From the NCBI GenBank assembly GCA_015179125.1, contig WHVA01000499.1:1-64000 (forward strand): 64,000 nucleotides of DNA, written 5' to 3'. Position 1 is the stretch's first letter; each line of letters starts with the position of its first letter. Below are positions 1 through 11,535 of this stretch, in pieces. Source of the DNA: Gautieria morchelliformis. Its lineage: Eukaryota; Basidiomycota; Agaricomycetes; Gomphales; Gomphaceae. The position numbers and the translations under genes were made by a program. The notes under the pieces are model-generated. The model was given only the letters and a program-made list of their open reading frames with translations. It ran no database searches and was not told where the DNA came from.

Positions 1-1614
1 CACTCTACGGCCTCAAGCAATCTGGAAGAGAATGGTATAAACGTCTGAGTGGTGAATTCCACAAGTTAGGATTCACTACGTCAGCCACAGATGGGGCTGT
101 ATTTTATAGACGTGGCGGAAAGGGGCATGTGATCATTGCAACAGCTGTGGACGACCTTACCATCACAGCTGAGAATCAATCAGTCCTGGACGAAGTCAAA
201 CGAGATCTTGCTCAGGTCTTCAGTATGAAAGATCTAGGCGAGATTCATTGGCTATTGAATCTCAAAATCGAAAGAGACTGGCAGAAGAAGACCATTGCAA
301 TTTCACAACCTGCATACATCGAGAAGATCATCAAAAAATTTAATCTCGAAGATGCAAAGACTTATGCTACGCCTCTTGATCCAGCCGTAAAATTATCTAA
401 AGACCAATGTCCTTCTACAGAGAGAGGCAAGAAAGCCATGTCGAAGTTTCCATACAGGCAAGCTATAGGATCACTGATGTGGGCGGCTGTAGCCACTCGA
501 CCTGACATTGCATTTGCGGTGTCATTACTCTCGCAATTCCTTGAAAATCCAGGTGGCACACACTGGAATGCAGTCAAACGTGTCTTCAAATATTTGAAAG
601 GCACGAAGCATTACAAGCTCACACTTGGAAGAAATCAAGACGGCTTGATGGGGTATTCAGATGCGGATTGGGGTTCACAGAGTCATAGGCGTTCGTATTC
701 GGCATACTTATTTCAGATTGATGGAGGCACTGTTTCATGGAGTTGCCAGAAACAGTCGATAGTAGCCCTCTCATCAACTGAAGCCGAATTCGTCGCCCTG
801 ACCCATGCGGGCAAAGAGGCTCTTTGGATGCGCCATTTTATTTCTGAAATATTCCAACCACTGAACAGACCCATCCAAGTTTATTCAGACAATCAATCAG
901 CCATTGCCATCACGTATGGCACCCAACAACACACGAGAACCAAGCATTTCGACATCCGATTATATTTCCTTCGAGATATAATCAAAAATCAACAAGCCAA
1001 GCTCGTTTATTTGCCAACCGAACAAATGTTGGCAGATATCCTCACTAAAGGACTTCCTAGTCCTAGAGTGAAGATTCTCAACGAGCAAATCGGAATATAT
1101 TAAGCTTGAGGGGGCGTGTTGGGTGCATTTATGCTCCTGCACCAAAATCAAGCATAATATATCCAATTTGTTGTGAGGCCTTCCAATTTCTTCTCACATT
1201 GTTCTTGTATTATGCATCCATTTCTCTGGTTATTTTCGAAATTTTCCACTCATTCCTTATCTCTCTATTTCATCTTGTTATTCCTACTTTCACAAGCGGC
1301 TGCACCCAGCGGAGTCTGAAATGACTTCGACGCGCGAGCTCTTGGGCGCTAAAGGGCCGGGTAGTAGTACATGCGCAGTGGAACACATTTCCCCCTCTCT
1401 CAGTGACCACTAAATTCACTGAGAGAGGCAAGTAAATTAGTCTAGTAGTCTTTGCATTTATTGACCTAGAAATCCTCTGTAGTGAATTGATTTCTAGGTA
1501 GTGTATAATATATTTACAGTGACCACTAAATTCACTGAGAGAGTGAATTGATTTCTAGTCTATTCTTTTGAATAACAAGTCCATACCTACTGCCTATAAT
1601 TCCTGTCCTCTACA
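1..1614 (+). mobile_element. Ty1/Copia retrotransposon, 3' part (RT end, RNase H, 3' LTR)
   Basis: The element enters from the left edge. Its frame is open from base 3 to the stop at 1101-1103. The protein shows the end of a Copia reverse transcriptase, with the VDDL catalytic motif about 45 residues in. It then shows an RNase H domain with YSDADWG, SSTEAEFVAL, YSDNQSA and RTKHFDI motifs in the usual order. A purine-rich tract (about 1108-1115) leads directly into the LTR at 1117. The 5' part lies outside the window. What is visible looks whole. The family copies itself through an RNA intermediate; nothing here suggests a host function. Confidence 0.93.
1117..1614 (+). repeat. Copia LTR, family 1 (3' LTR)
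   Basis: The 498-bp LTR starts TGTTGGGTGC and ends CCTCTACA. It is the reference copy for a family seen again at 7092, 8316, 11860, 27977 and 35094. Its second half holds inverted repeats: CTCTCTCAGTGA pairs with TCACTGAGAGAG near 1413-1424 and a related pair recurs near 1520-1545. CTAGAAATC and GATTTCTAG form another pair. Confidence 0.9.
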
Positions 1615-2290
1615 CTCCTTTTATATCGTATTGTACAGGCGCTTAAATAAGCGGTAGGACCTTCTATCTATTAATGGAATGGGGGAATGAGTCACGAAGA
1701 AGCTTTCAGAATGCGTGGGAAGGTTCTGTCTGACTCATAATGACTCACAGTGACTTGAAATGACTCCTACTGGTGACTCCACTAGGCTTTCCACCAATCA
1801 GGGCTTGATTTGTCAGGAATGAGTTATTAATTGGACTCATGTGATTCATGACAGCTTGGGTGAGTCATGTGCATGTGACTCACCAAGGTGTGCATGAGTC
1901 AGTTGAGTCATTGAAGCTGTACAAGCAAATGACTAGGCTTTTCGAGCTCAGAGGCTGAGTCTGAAGGAGCCACCTGACCGGAGTTGTGGGTGAACGCGGG
2001 TGCACAAGCCGCGAGTGACGCGATTGTCCGGTCGGAGTTTGAAATTGGAAGTCCGAAACAGAGTTGTGGGGACATGTGTATGCACAACTCTGCTGCACAG
2101 AAATAAGTGAGTTTGAGTGAAGACAGCCTTGGAAAAATAAGTAAAATTCATAGATAATTAGAGGGAGGTTTGAATAGGCCTTATGAGGATAGTAGACATT
2201 TTTATGATGGCGATAATTGGTTGTTGTAAAGGCCTTTGACGCAGACTACAAATTTACAGTAAAGAGACATTTGAAGGCTGGTTGAACAGC
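1615..2290. other. Non-coding stretch with a TGACTCA cluster
   Basis: No gene is seen. Between 1681 and 1920 there are about seven exact TGACTCA/TGAGTCA heptamers, the bZIP (Gcn4/AP-1 type) consensus, plus several near misses. The same habit appears at 26692-27110, so this is probably the remains of a related LTR or promoter. Ends could not be set. Confidence 0.45.
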
Positions 2291-2973
2291 TGTTACGACC
2301 GTTCATTTCCGACTTCCGACCCTCAGTTCCGCCACTCCTTCCGCCCCTCCAATAGTTCCGCACAACGTTCCGCCCCTCCGACATTTCCGACATTCCGCCC
2401 CTTGTACATTTCCCTTGTTCTTTCGACTCTATTACTCGGACCCACCGGACCCACCTCGCCATCCATCAAAACCATATATCCGGTCACCCTTGTAGTTCGT
2501 TGTCAGATATGTTTTCCCGACCCCTTGTTCTTTGCCATTTGTTCTACCTTACCCTGAACCCCCCTTGTAGTCCCATTGTTCCCAATTAGTTAGTTCCCAC
2601 ACATTGTACTCGACTTCCGCTTCCTCCGGAATTTGCTTAGTACAACACCATTACTTGTTGCTCTGCGCTTTGTATAAAAACCCCCTCATGTATGTCTGTT
2701 ATTCTGCAATCAGATAATCACCTTCGATACTTGATTTCCTTCGCTCCATCTCCTGTTCTTAGCACAGCGAGTCTAGCAAGATCTCAGTCTCTCCGTCTTC
2801 CGCTTTCCGCCTCAGTTCCGACTCAAGTTCCGACCAAACCTCTGGTCCAGTACTTTCCGACTTCCGGCTCATTTCCGAAATACCTAGGACGATAGTTCAT
2901 TGGGGGCGCAACCTATAAGTTGAAGCCGCTGTCCTTTCCAGTTCCGACTTAGTGGAAATCTCGATACGTAACA
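2291..2973 (+). repeat. Solo LTR, Gypsy-like, TSD ACAGC
   Basis: The 683-bp LTR starts TGTTACGACC and ends CGTAACA, giving a 7-bp perfect inverted end. ACAGC at 2286-2290 and 2974-2978 is the target duplication. The interior is rich in TTCCGA/TTCCGC hexamers and has a TATA-like TGTATAAAAA at 2671-2680, which sets the + orientation. No internal region remains, so this is a recombined solo LTR. The phrase GCTGGTTGAACAGC also recurs 25 bp downstream of the element. Confidence 0.9.
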
Positions 2974-2978
2974 ACAGC

Positions 2979-3942
2979 TTGATCCAAGACTATATAGTAT
3001 GCTGGTTGAACAGCAGTTCCCATACAGGCAGGAAGGACAGGACACGGGCACATTAAAAGTAAAGAGATCTCACCTGAACCCATGGGCATCACTCGTAAGT
3101 TAGTCATTAGAAAGTCCAGGGCCATATCACCTTCAGTGTGAATGGTGACACACTGTCCAGCCAGCGTGAGGTGAGACTTGAGGCCCGCGTCTGGCGCACA
3201 CTGTGAATGAGGCCACACTGGCCAGCCAGCATGAGGTGATACTTGAGGCTTGTGGTGTCCTGTGCCAGATGACTATTCACTAGATGGGTTACCAGGAGAT
3301 TAAGGAGGTCATACCAAGTGAGGAGTCACAAATGTATGTCAATGCGAGGACCAAGTGTCAGTAGGGCACATCCAGCACCAACCAGTGAGTGAAGGCACAG
3401 GCAATGGAGACAGCACACAAGGAAGGGGTCACTTAGCCAGCAAGGGGAAAGGGGAGGGAGGTCCGTGTCTGAGAATGGGAGAGTGAAGGGCCTAGTAAAG
3501 GGGCAGATGACCTGAAAAGGGATAAGGGGTGCGAGGCAGGGATGAGAACAGCATGCTTACCTGTGTAACCACCATAGTCTGTGAAGGCAAGGGTGATCCA
3601 GAGGACACATTGAGAAAGTCATAAGAAAACATTGGAGGAGAGGAATGGAGATGGAAGTCCGGAGAGTTTGATTGAGAAGACACGACATGCTGGCAGCTCC
3701 TGCCAATGCTCACAGGTCCACCCAATGCTCACTGCTCCAGGTAGCAGACAACAGGGGGTAAATGATTACCTGGAAATCGAAAGGAAGATGGAGGTTCAGG
3801 AGAAAGTGGCAGTAGGGGTGGGAAGGACGGTTTGACGGTTCAGGGGAGGGCCGGGTAAAAGGGTTGGATGACATGGAAAAGGGATGGGCCCAAACATCAG
3901 GCACAGGCCACAGCCACCCATGAAGGCAAAGGGTGCCACAGA
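2979..3942. other. Unassigned stretch with a short direct duplication
   Basis: No convincing gene is seen; open frames here are short. A CCAGCCAGC-GAGGTGA segment of about 35 bp occurs twice (near 3158 and 3220), spaced about 63 bp. The region abuts a Gypsy RT scrap and may be decayed Gypsy sequence. Confidence 0.4.
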
Positions 3943-4420
3943 TCAGAGGGAGGTTTGGGTAAGGAGACAGTGAATGTCATCAAGATACACAATGACACAT
4001 ACATCAAGCAAATCTCCAAAGACATTATTCATGAATCGCTGAAAAACCGTGGGACCAATAGTTAAGCCAAACAGCATGACTAGCCATTCAAAAGAGCCAT
4101 ACCAGGTCTGGAAAGCTGTTTTCCACTTGTCACCTTCGGCGACTCGGACAAGGTGGAATGCATGCTGAAGGTTCATTTTGGTATAAATCTGAGCCTTTCA
4201 GGGTGCATCCAACAAGTCGGTAATCAATGGGAGTGGATAGCGGTCCTTCTTCATAATCTTATTTAGCACTTGGAAGTCCACGCAGAGCTGAAGTTCGCCG
4301 CTCTTCTTTTTGACAAAGAGGATCGGGGCTCTGTGGGAGGACCAAGTGGGCCGAATGTACCCCAGATTCAAGTGCTCATCAATGAACACTCAGAGTGTGG
4401 CAAGCTCCAAGGTAGAGAGT
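3943..4420 (-). mobile_element. Ty3/Gypsy reverse transcriptase fragment
   Basis: Two adjoining minus-strand frames (4198-4389 and 3943-4176) encode consecutive parts of a Gypsy reverse transcriptase. The fingers segment includes GYIRP, FVKKK and LCVDF. It is followed by YLDD within IVYLDDI. The same family occurs on the plus strand at 31190-34990. It is an old, broken fragment without LTRs. Confidence 0.85.
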
Positions 4421-5749
4421 GAATATAACAGAGGTTGAGGTGGGCCTTCTTTGGCTGCCTTTAGCTGCCTTTGCCACGGTTTTCCGCATTGCCAGGGCTG
4501 CACTCATTGGTGAGAACCTGTGTCACTTGTGTCTGTTCGGGACCCTTTGCACTTTGTCCAACCCTTTTGATGCATTGGCCTTGCTCCCCCCATCTTACCA
4601 CACACCCATTCCTTGGTCAAATGTCACATCAGCTGATGCGTTCATACTGTTCTTCTCCTGCATAACTGGTGAAAGTTTTCATGTGTTTGTGTGTATTTGC
4701 CATGTTTTAATGTCAGCTGACGCTCTGAGACAAATGTTATTCTTCGTGTCATTGGCTATGAGCATAACCACTCTGTTGTATTTCCTGTGCTTTCCTGTTG
4801 TGGGATGCAGTGAGACATGTCAATGTTCACATATTTTTTGGGTATCTTTTGCTGTGTTTTATTCTCCTGGGATGCTGTTTGACAATTCTTCATAAAAGTT
4901 CGCTTTCTTTGGGTGCCTTTTGCTGCTTCAACCATGAATGCAGTCAGCCCACAAAGGATCAGGCCAGCAGTCCTTCCGCAGCTAACCCTGACAGCCCCCA
5001 ACACAATCAATGATGCTTGGGGGACTTATCAAAGGTGCTGTTGTTACACTAGCAGAGGTGGCTGTCAGGAATTATTACATTCATGGTGATGGCGGGATGG
5101 GGCTGGTATGCGGGATTCAATGGATGAGCAGAAGTTGCTGGTGGTACGTGCTTTGGAGGGGGCAGTGCTGACTAGGCAGACAGTCACAGTGCATATGGCA
5201 GCACAATTAGCCCAAGAGACAGACTCTCTGTCAAACGGGAAGTTTCAAATGAACACTCAGCAGACCTTGACTGTGGTGGACAGGGAGAACTTGCCTGTTG
5301 ACACACTGTCATTGAAAGGAGGCTGGTTGGACTGGGGGAGTTGTTGAGTCCAGCTCAACAGTCCAAGCAGTGAAGAAAGGTACCTATGTCAGCGAAATGA
5401 TATACATGTCAATGTCTTCACCTTTCTTTTTTCTGTCACAGGCTGTCAGTAAGTGTCATACCTTATCTGTTGCATTCTCTCTTATTCCTAAGCACCATCT
5501 GGTGTGATGGAACATTTATGCTGTTTACGCATAGGTCAGTACTGTGGACCATCATATCTAGTGTGTTCCTTGACAACACCTGTCTGTAACACACAGGACC
5601 CTAAATTCACAGCAGCTGTGGATGACATAGGCAATGGCCACCGTGCATTGTGTCCTTGAACATGATTCAACATATAATGACTATGACTGATGCAGTGAAT
5701 TTTGTTTTTCCTTGTGATGTTCTGTGAGATGTCTCCCGATGCTTAGATG
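4421..5749. other. Unassigned stretch
   Basis: There is no recognisable gene. A 158-codon frame at 4419-4895 (+) has no domain I know. Part of this stretch may be the 3' tail of the minus-strand LINE that begins just to the right, but no poly-A or repeat boundary was found. Confidence 0.35.
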
Positions 5750-6820
5750 ACATTTGGGAAAGAAGCTGACCACTGTCAATACCCTGCATGTGGAATTACT
5801 ATATTCATGAAGAGAGTGTCCTCCTTCCCCATATTACCTTCTCCTTGCCCTCCACCAGCTACTCTCTGTTTCACAGGCAATTTTCTTTGTGTCCGGCATA
5901 TCCACAACATTTATCAGCTATCAAGTAAGCTGGAACCGGTAGGTTTAGACCTAACCATCCCTGTATTCAGGCATGGAAAACTTTACACAGCTTTACATCC
6001 AGTGTACCTAAAATACTGGCCTGCGCTTCGCTCCAGCCAGGCTTGTACCAGGTATTGTGCCAACATTACCTTCTTGTGCCTGGTGGTCTGTATGGCCGCT
6101 TGGCTGTCCATCACAATTACATATCTTTACCTCTCTCTACATTCCGTAATTTTGCAGCCATCACCACTTCCACTAGCTCTGCTTCAAAAACTGTATGCTC
6201 CTGCTCAGTTCCCATGTGCAATCTTACAACTTTCTCCTCCTTTCCATTCCTGTAAAGCACCGCAGCTGCACCCACCCCTCCCTCTATTCAAGACCTGTCT
6301 GTGTATACCATCACGTCCGCTGCTTGTGTCTGTATTTCATCAATAGCCTGCTTTGTGTGGGGGGGGACACGTATCTGAAATGTGGGCGCCCACTTGGGGC
6401 CAAAGTACACTGTTTGTATCTTCTCCATCTCTGCTGGTTGTATCTCAAGTGTGTGCATTATTTCGTGTAGAGGCTACTTGTGACTCCACATGTATCGCTT
6501 TGCTGCGCTGCAGACCTTCAGCTCCAGCAGGAGGTGCTGTGGCAGGCACACTAACCATATTGCAGACAATGGATGATCTTGGCGACCAGCAGTGGGAACG
6601 GGTGTAAGTTGGCATGGGTGTCCAATACCTCGCTCGCTGTTGTGTTCATTGCTCCTGTGATGGAGAATGCTGCCTGCCACTGGACCCATACAAGCTTGTT
6701 TATATTCCCTTTCATTCCTTTGCTACACTTTGTTCCTGGGATTAGGGAGATATCAGTGGGATACAACATCATTGGAACGGCTACCGCTAAATAATATCTC
6801 CTCATGTACTTAGCTGTTGT
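5750..6820 (-). mobile_element. LINE ORF2 block 4: C-terminal region and RNase H (Tad-like)
   Basis: This is the last block of a LINE whose earlier blocks lie at 11812-11859, 13389-13768 and 29398-31190. The upper part (6551-6820) encodes the post-RT region, including MRRYYLAVAVPMML and AAFSITGAMNTTASEVLD. About 6309-5850 encodes a LINE-type RNase H with VYTDRS, GGVGAAAVLYR, HTVFEAEL and MDSQAAI; the copy has stop codons and frame changes. RNase H after RT is typical of Tad1-type fungal LINEs. The 3' end was not located. GCTGTTGT at 6813-6820 is the target of the hAT that follows. Confidence 0.85.
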
Positions 6821-7091
6821 CAGGGCTGTCCACAAGTCCAGGTTCCTGCAGGTGACTCGCAGTTCAACCTGCGATTTTCACCTGCAGATCCAACTCCCAC
6901 AAGTCCTTGTGATGCGGCACCTAAAAACCTGCCAAGTCTAGGTTTGGCCTTTGGAATTCCACAGGTGACTCACAGACCTGCAAGCCTTAAATGCCAAGAA
7001 TTCATGTCATATGTCATTTACATGACATTCAACTACTATTACCTCCTTCTGCACAACAGCCTTCTTGACATGCTTACTCTTATCATGCAGC

Positions 7092-7580
7092 TGTTAGCAA
7101 CTAGGGGCTATGGCAGGGAAGGTTTGGTAGAGTTCTTAGAAAGCTAGAATCAAATGTACTCTCTCAGTGAATTTATTGTCACTGATGTATTAATACAATA
7201 CCTAGAATCAAATGTACTACATGATTTTCAGTCAACATGTTATGAAAATACAAAGAATACTACTCGCCTCTCTCAGTGAATTTATTGTCACTGAGAGAGG
7301 AGTACAATCCTGTCTCAGAAGGCATATACGTGCACCCGGCCCTTTAGCGCCCAAGGGCTCGCGCGTCGAAGTCATTTCAAACTCCGCTGGGTGCAGCCGC
7401 CTGTGAAAATAGAAATAACAGAATGAAATGGAGAGATAGGGAGTGACTAGAAAATTTCGAAAATAAGCAGAGAAATGGATGCATGGTACAAGAACAATGT
7501 GAGAAACAATTGGAAACACCACACAATAAATTGAACATATTATGCTTGATTTTGGTGCAGGAGCATAAATGCACCCAACA
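7092..7580 (-). repeat. Solo Copia LTR (family 1), TSD GCAGC
   Basis: The 489-bp LTR in reverse orientation starts (minus strand) TGTTGGGTGC at 7580 and ends TTGCTAACA at 7092. GCAGC at 7087-7091 and 7581-7585 is an exact TSD. It lies in the 3' part of the hAT transposase. It shares the CTCTCTCAGTGA hairpin and belongs to a subgroup ending GCTAACA, like the copy at 27977. Confidence 0.92.
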
Positions 7581-8315
7581 GCAGCAACTCTACAACACAC
7601 TCCTCAGGAACAAGTCCATTGTAAGACAGCCATGTGGTGAGTACAGTTCCAGCACGTGTCAACTCTTCCTTCAGATAGTGATGCATCCGTGATACAGTCA
7701 GTCAGCCCGGACTGAATGCATGTTCGACATCTGTGCATGTTACTAGAGGAGCATGGTCAAAATAGGATGTAAGGATGTGTGAAATAGCTCACCCGGAATA
7801 GATAAGAAGTCTAGGGCCATCTGTGCGAGACAGCTCCCATTCTGGATAATCCATGACCAGTGGTTGACGGGATCAGTGACACTGGCCATTGGAGGGGCAG
7901 CAAGATACTCTTCAAGCTCATCAGCACTGTGATTGATTCCCAAGCTCCGAACGGAGTCAAAGTATTATGATGGCTGGGTCTAATTTCAGGCTGGTATTAC
8001 ATAGAAACCATGAATATGTACCGTCGTACTGGGTGCTGACAGCACTGCAGGAGCCAGCTTGTAGTGATCATGCCATTCACTCCGAAGAAGTTCAAGTGCC
8101 GTGGAGATCCACTCCTCTGGCCATTTGGCATGTTGGAAATACATCATTCTGAACCGGGGATTGAGCACTACAACAGGTTGAAGACATGGAGACAAAAGCG
8201 AAAGGAACTGACTCATTGCAATTCGGAACAATATGGACTCATCTGTTAAGCCATAATACTTATTGAGCACTCACCGGCCATGGGCAGCAGCAAGACGAAC
8301 AGCTGCATTAATTTC

Positions 8316-8743
8316 TGTAGAGGACAGGAATTATAGGCAGTAGGTTCGGACTTGGTGCTCAAAAGAATGGACTAGAAATTAATTCACTCTCTCAGTGAAT
8401 TTAGTTGTCACTGAGAGAGGAGGGAAATGTGTCTCATGCGCATGTACTACTAGCCGGCGCTTTAGCGCCCGTGATGCCACGGTGTGCCATGATAAGCGCC
8501 CATACAACATAGCACGGTAGTGAACAGCCGCAGCTCAAAAAGGAAACTTGTCCACAACCACCCACAAAGGGTCGGTTGGACAGAACATGAAAAGAAGTAG
8601 GAATACAGCTTCGAAAAATCAAAGAAAAATTTGACAAATCATGGAATGAATGTCAGCAGATTTTCAGGTCAAAATCAAAAGAAATCCGAATGGTGGAATC
8701 TATTTGGCTTGATTTTGGTGCAGGAGCATAAATGCACCCAACA
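8316..8743 (-). repeat. Solo Copia LTR (family 1), near-TSD ATTTC/AGTTC
   Basis: The 428-bp LTR has upper end TGCACCCAACA and lower end TGTAGAGGACAGG. Flanks ATTTC (8311-8315) and AGTTC (8744-8748) differ at one base. It interrupts the hAT transposase. Its middle differs from the other family members and resembles the remnant at 13204-13388. Confidence 0.85.
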
Positions 8744-10519
8744 AGTTCCTCATTTGTCACAAACCGATCAAGGGCCTCACTGAGGCTATCCATGTATGGA
8801 ATCACACTATGTAACAAAGGGACTCTGTCCTGCTGAAATATGTCAGTGGCTTTCCAGAAATGCTTTGATATGTCAGTGATCAGTATGATAACAAGATCAA
8901 GTCACCTACATCAAGAAGGGGGAATACTTGTTCAAATATCATCCAGTCCGAGTCATCTATCTGATAGCGCCCCAGTCGAACACCCTTTGTTTTGTTGTGC
9001 CAGGGGAGGTCACAAAGGTTTGTGAGTGTGGGCTGCAGATATATCGCACGCTCAATTGTTGCAGTGACTGAATTCCAGCATGTTTCAATGGCGCGAATTA
9101 CCATTTGATATGCTATTGGTGGGTCCTGTGATTCACAGAGACTTTGGAGGTCCTGACACAATGTTGGACTGTGGAATATTCATTTAGTCAAACCCTTGAG
9201 CTAAAATGGCCTCAGTGAGAGGCCGGGAACCCTAGCTAAGTAATGAGAACTCTACCTTGGCCAGGCAAAGCTGTCCGGCACGAACGTCATCTTCTGCGCT
9301 CGCAGCAGCCTCAGAATCCTCATTAGCAGCAGCATTGATGACTTCGTTGTCATGAGACTCACAGTCCGGATCTATATCCTCAGCTGCACTGAGGTCATAT
9401 TCATCTTCCCCTTCGAAGATGCCATCGAGGAGCGTATTCAGCTCCTCATTGGATATTTCCCCATTGACCTTCTTCACTGCAAAAGGTGACAAAACAGCCT
9501 GGCCATTTTAAGCAGGTGAACATTGCATAAGAATGAGAGGGCTACCTTGACCATCAAAGACACCATGAATGGTAACCCCGAGGAAAGAAAACACATTGGG
9601 GGACATCCACCCATCCACCCCAACGTGAAGCTTACCCAGGTGACCCTACCCAATATATGTGCACATCAGAAAGGTCCTGCACAAGACCACGACCACTTAC
9701 CTGAAGCATAGCCTTCACATGGGCCATGGACATCGCATGGATATCTATCACATCATGCGAGACCGTCTGTTGGCTCGGTATGGTGACATGTGCATCCAGC
9801 ATCTCCCAGGTTGCATGCAATTCCTGGTTATCCACAATGGCGTATGGGCAATGATGATGCACACACCAAGTAGCTATCAAGTAGCAGAACCTAGCCACAT
9901 CGTAGGTGGACCCGTGTGAGAACGCAGCCATTGCTGTGGACTCAGGGCAGTCAGGAGGTTGACACACCAATATGTGCTGCTTGAGGTTCGACGTTCCATC
10001 ATCCACGCAATCATGCATGCAGGTTTTCGAGGGGAATCTGCAGAGTAACATGTATGTGAATCCATCATCAATATCAGTTCAAATGAAACCATACCTTTTT
10101 CAGTGAAAAACATAGGCAACCCGGCCGGCTCCAGTGGTTGGAATATCAGGGGGAATCAAGAAATGGTTGTAATAGCTGGAAGTCCAGCTTTTGACCTGTG
10201 CAGCTGCAGACAATAAAAGAAGGGCTCTATCGAGAGACAGACGAAGAAGGAGCATACCTCGAATCGTCAAGTCATTGGTGTCAGCCCACCTTACCACGAA
10301 GGCGGTATCTTTTGCCGCCCTGGTCCTTCCACCAATGGGCAGGGATTTGGCTGGATGACTGGGCAGCAAGGACCACTCTATGATAGCAACCGTCGTGAAC
10401 TTGGCACCCAAAGAGGAAGCATGCAAGCTGGGATTGGCTGACTCTGTGCGTTTTTGTTTAGCAGAAGTTGGCATTGAAGCGGGACACTTGGGCAAGGGCC
10501 TTGTTGAGCATTGGACTCT

Positions 10520-11010
10520 TTAACAGAGACCTGAAACACACAAAAAAAAAAACAAAAAAAGACGCACAAGTAGAGAAGTTGCTCATCTCATGTATCTACG
10601 AGCAGTGATGTACCAGCTTGACCTCCTTGACTACTAGACAGTTAAATAAAGACCTGAAACAAGAAAGAAAAAAAAGCACTGGTAGAGAAGATGGTCAGCT
10701 CAGATATCTGCGAGCAATGTTGTACCAGCGTGACCTCCTTGACTACTAGACATTTGAATGAAGACCTGAAATACAAAAAAAAAAGAATGTGCACTGGTAG
10801 AGAAGACAGTCATCTCAGGTATCTGCAAGTATGCCGGTTCCTCCACAATGGATTACAGGGTTGACTTTCTTGACTACTAGACAGTTGAATAGAGACCTGA
10901 AACACAGGAAAAAAAAAAACATGAACTGGTAGAGAACTCGCAGATCTCAGGTGATCTGTGAATATGCCTGTTCCTCCACACTGATGTGGCAGCGTTGCTG
11001 CCCAATGATT
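10520..11010 (-). repeat. Four tandem units of about 120 bp upstream of the hAT transposase
   Basis: Units begin (minus strand) with a T-run ending in TTTCAG, followed by GTCT and GTCTAGTAGTCAAG, and close with TTCTCTACCAGTGC. They repeat about four times just upstream of the predicted transposase start. Each unit looks like a 3' splice site followed by a short exon and a GT, so the array may be a duplicated intron-exon unit in the 5' leader. Confidence 0.7.
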
Positions 11011-11066
11011 GACCTATGTAGGGCCATCAGTTGTGCAGACTTGTGAGTCTGAACAGACGCTGACTG

Positions 11067-11535
11067 TGTCAGGGGACACCCTGTTTTCCACTTCCAGTTC
11101 CGACACCACACCCAGTTCCGACTCCGCTTCCGGTTCCGATTCCATCTCCGCCTCTGCTTTCGGAAATGATTCCGCTTCTGGGAGAACTTCCACCAGTTCT
11201 GTTCGCCTCGCCAGTTCCACTCCAATTTCTGACTTCCACTCTCGGAACAGTGTCAGAAATCAAGCGACTCACGTAATAGGTGGCATCAAGGGTCGATCAA
11301 GGGTCAGGGAGATGCAGGGTTGATGGCGGGTGCCAAGTGTTGTCCCTGGCTGCGCAGCGTAGTATAATACGGGCTCGCTGACATTGGGGGTCCTTAGACT
11401 TTTCTCTTTGGATTTCCCCTTGTCAGGTGAGAATCCCCTCTCTTGTATACTCTGCTCCTTTATACATACTTTGGATTTCCCCTTGTCAGTTGTGTGGTAG
11501 TGTGATCTCCACAACCAGCCAGGGTTGCCCTTACA
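11067..11535 (+). repeat. Solo LTR of the chromovirus family, TSD GACTG
   Basis: The 469-bp LTR starts TGTCAGGGGACACC and ends GCCCTTACA. GACTG at 11062-11066 and 11536-11540 is an exact TSD. It is the same LTR family as the chromovirus 3' LTR at 23242-23665 and the solo copy at 54035-54497. It is rich in TTCCGA/TTCCGC hexamers. It is inserted in the hAT near its 11811 end. Confidence 0.93.

Larger units (their letters stand above)
7000..10480 (-). pseudogene. hAT transposase, multi-exon, interrupted
   Basis: Pieces run in family order on the minus strand. The N-terminus starts near 10470 (MPTSAKQKRTES). A BED-like zinc finger (CMHD, GTSNLKQHILVC) lies near 9990-10040. Next is YLIATWCVHHHCPYAIVDN (about 9850-9940), then an acidic linker (9232-9492). 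The catalytic-region segment (8880-9161) carries IETCWNSVTATIERA. LNKYYGLTDES and WHDHYKLAP lie at 7986-8270. The hAT dimerisation region (7743-7943) carries DELEEYL and MALDFLSIPG. Short introns are likely between pieces. Two Copia LTRs lie inside the coding part (8316-8743 and 7092-7580), so it is non-functional. It acts, when intact, by cutting and pasting its own element at the CAGGG ends. Confidence 0.88.

Noticed and set aside
4419-4895. 158-codon plus-strand open frame
   Set aside because: No start context, domain or codon pattern supports a gene. It lies between a Gypsy scrap and the LINE tail.
5747-6346. 199-codon plus-strand open frame
   Set aside because: It is antisense to the LINE RNase H region, whose motifs are clear on the other strand.
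9523-9919. Plus-strand frames within the hAT
   Set aside because: They are shadows of the minus-strand hAT transposase.
10520-11010. CRISPR-like array
   Set aside because: Units are long, imperfect, few and lack unique spacers. The genome is eukaryotic. It is a tandem repeat in a hAT leader.
11009-11323. Ser/Thr-rich plus-strand protein and Glu-rich minus-strand proteins
   Set aside because: They are produced by the TTCCG hexamer array of a solo LTR. The same illusion recurs at 23449-23718 and 54307-54574.
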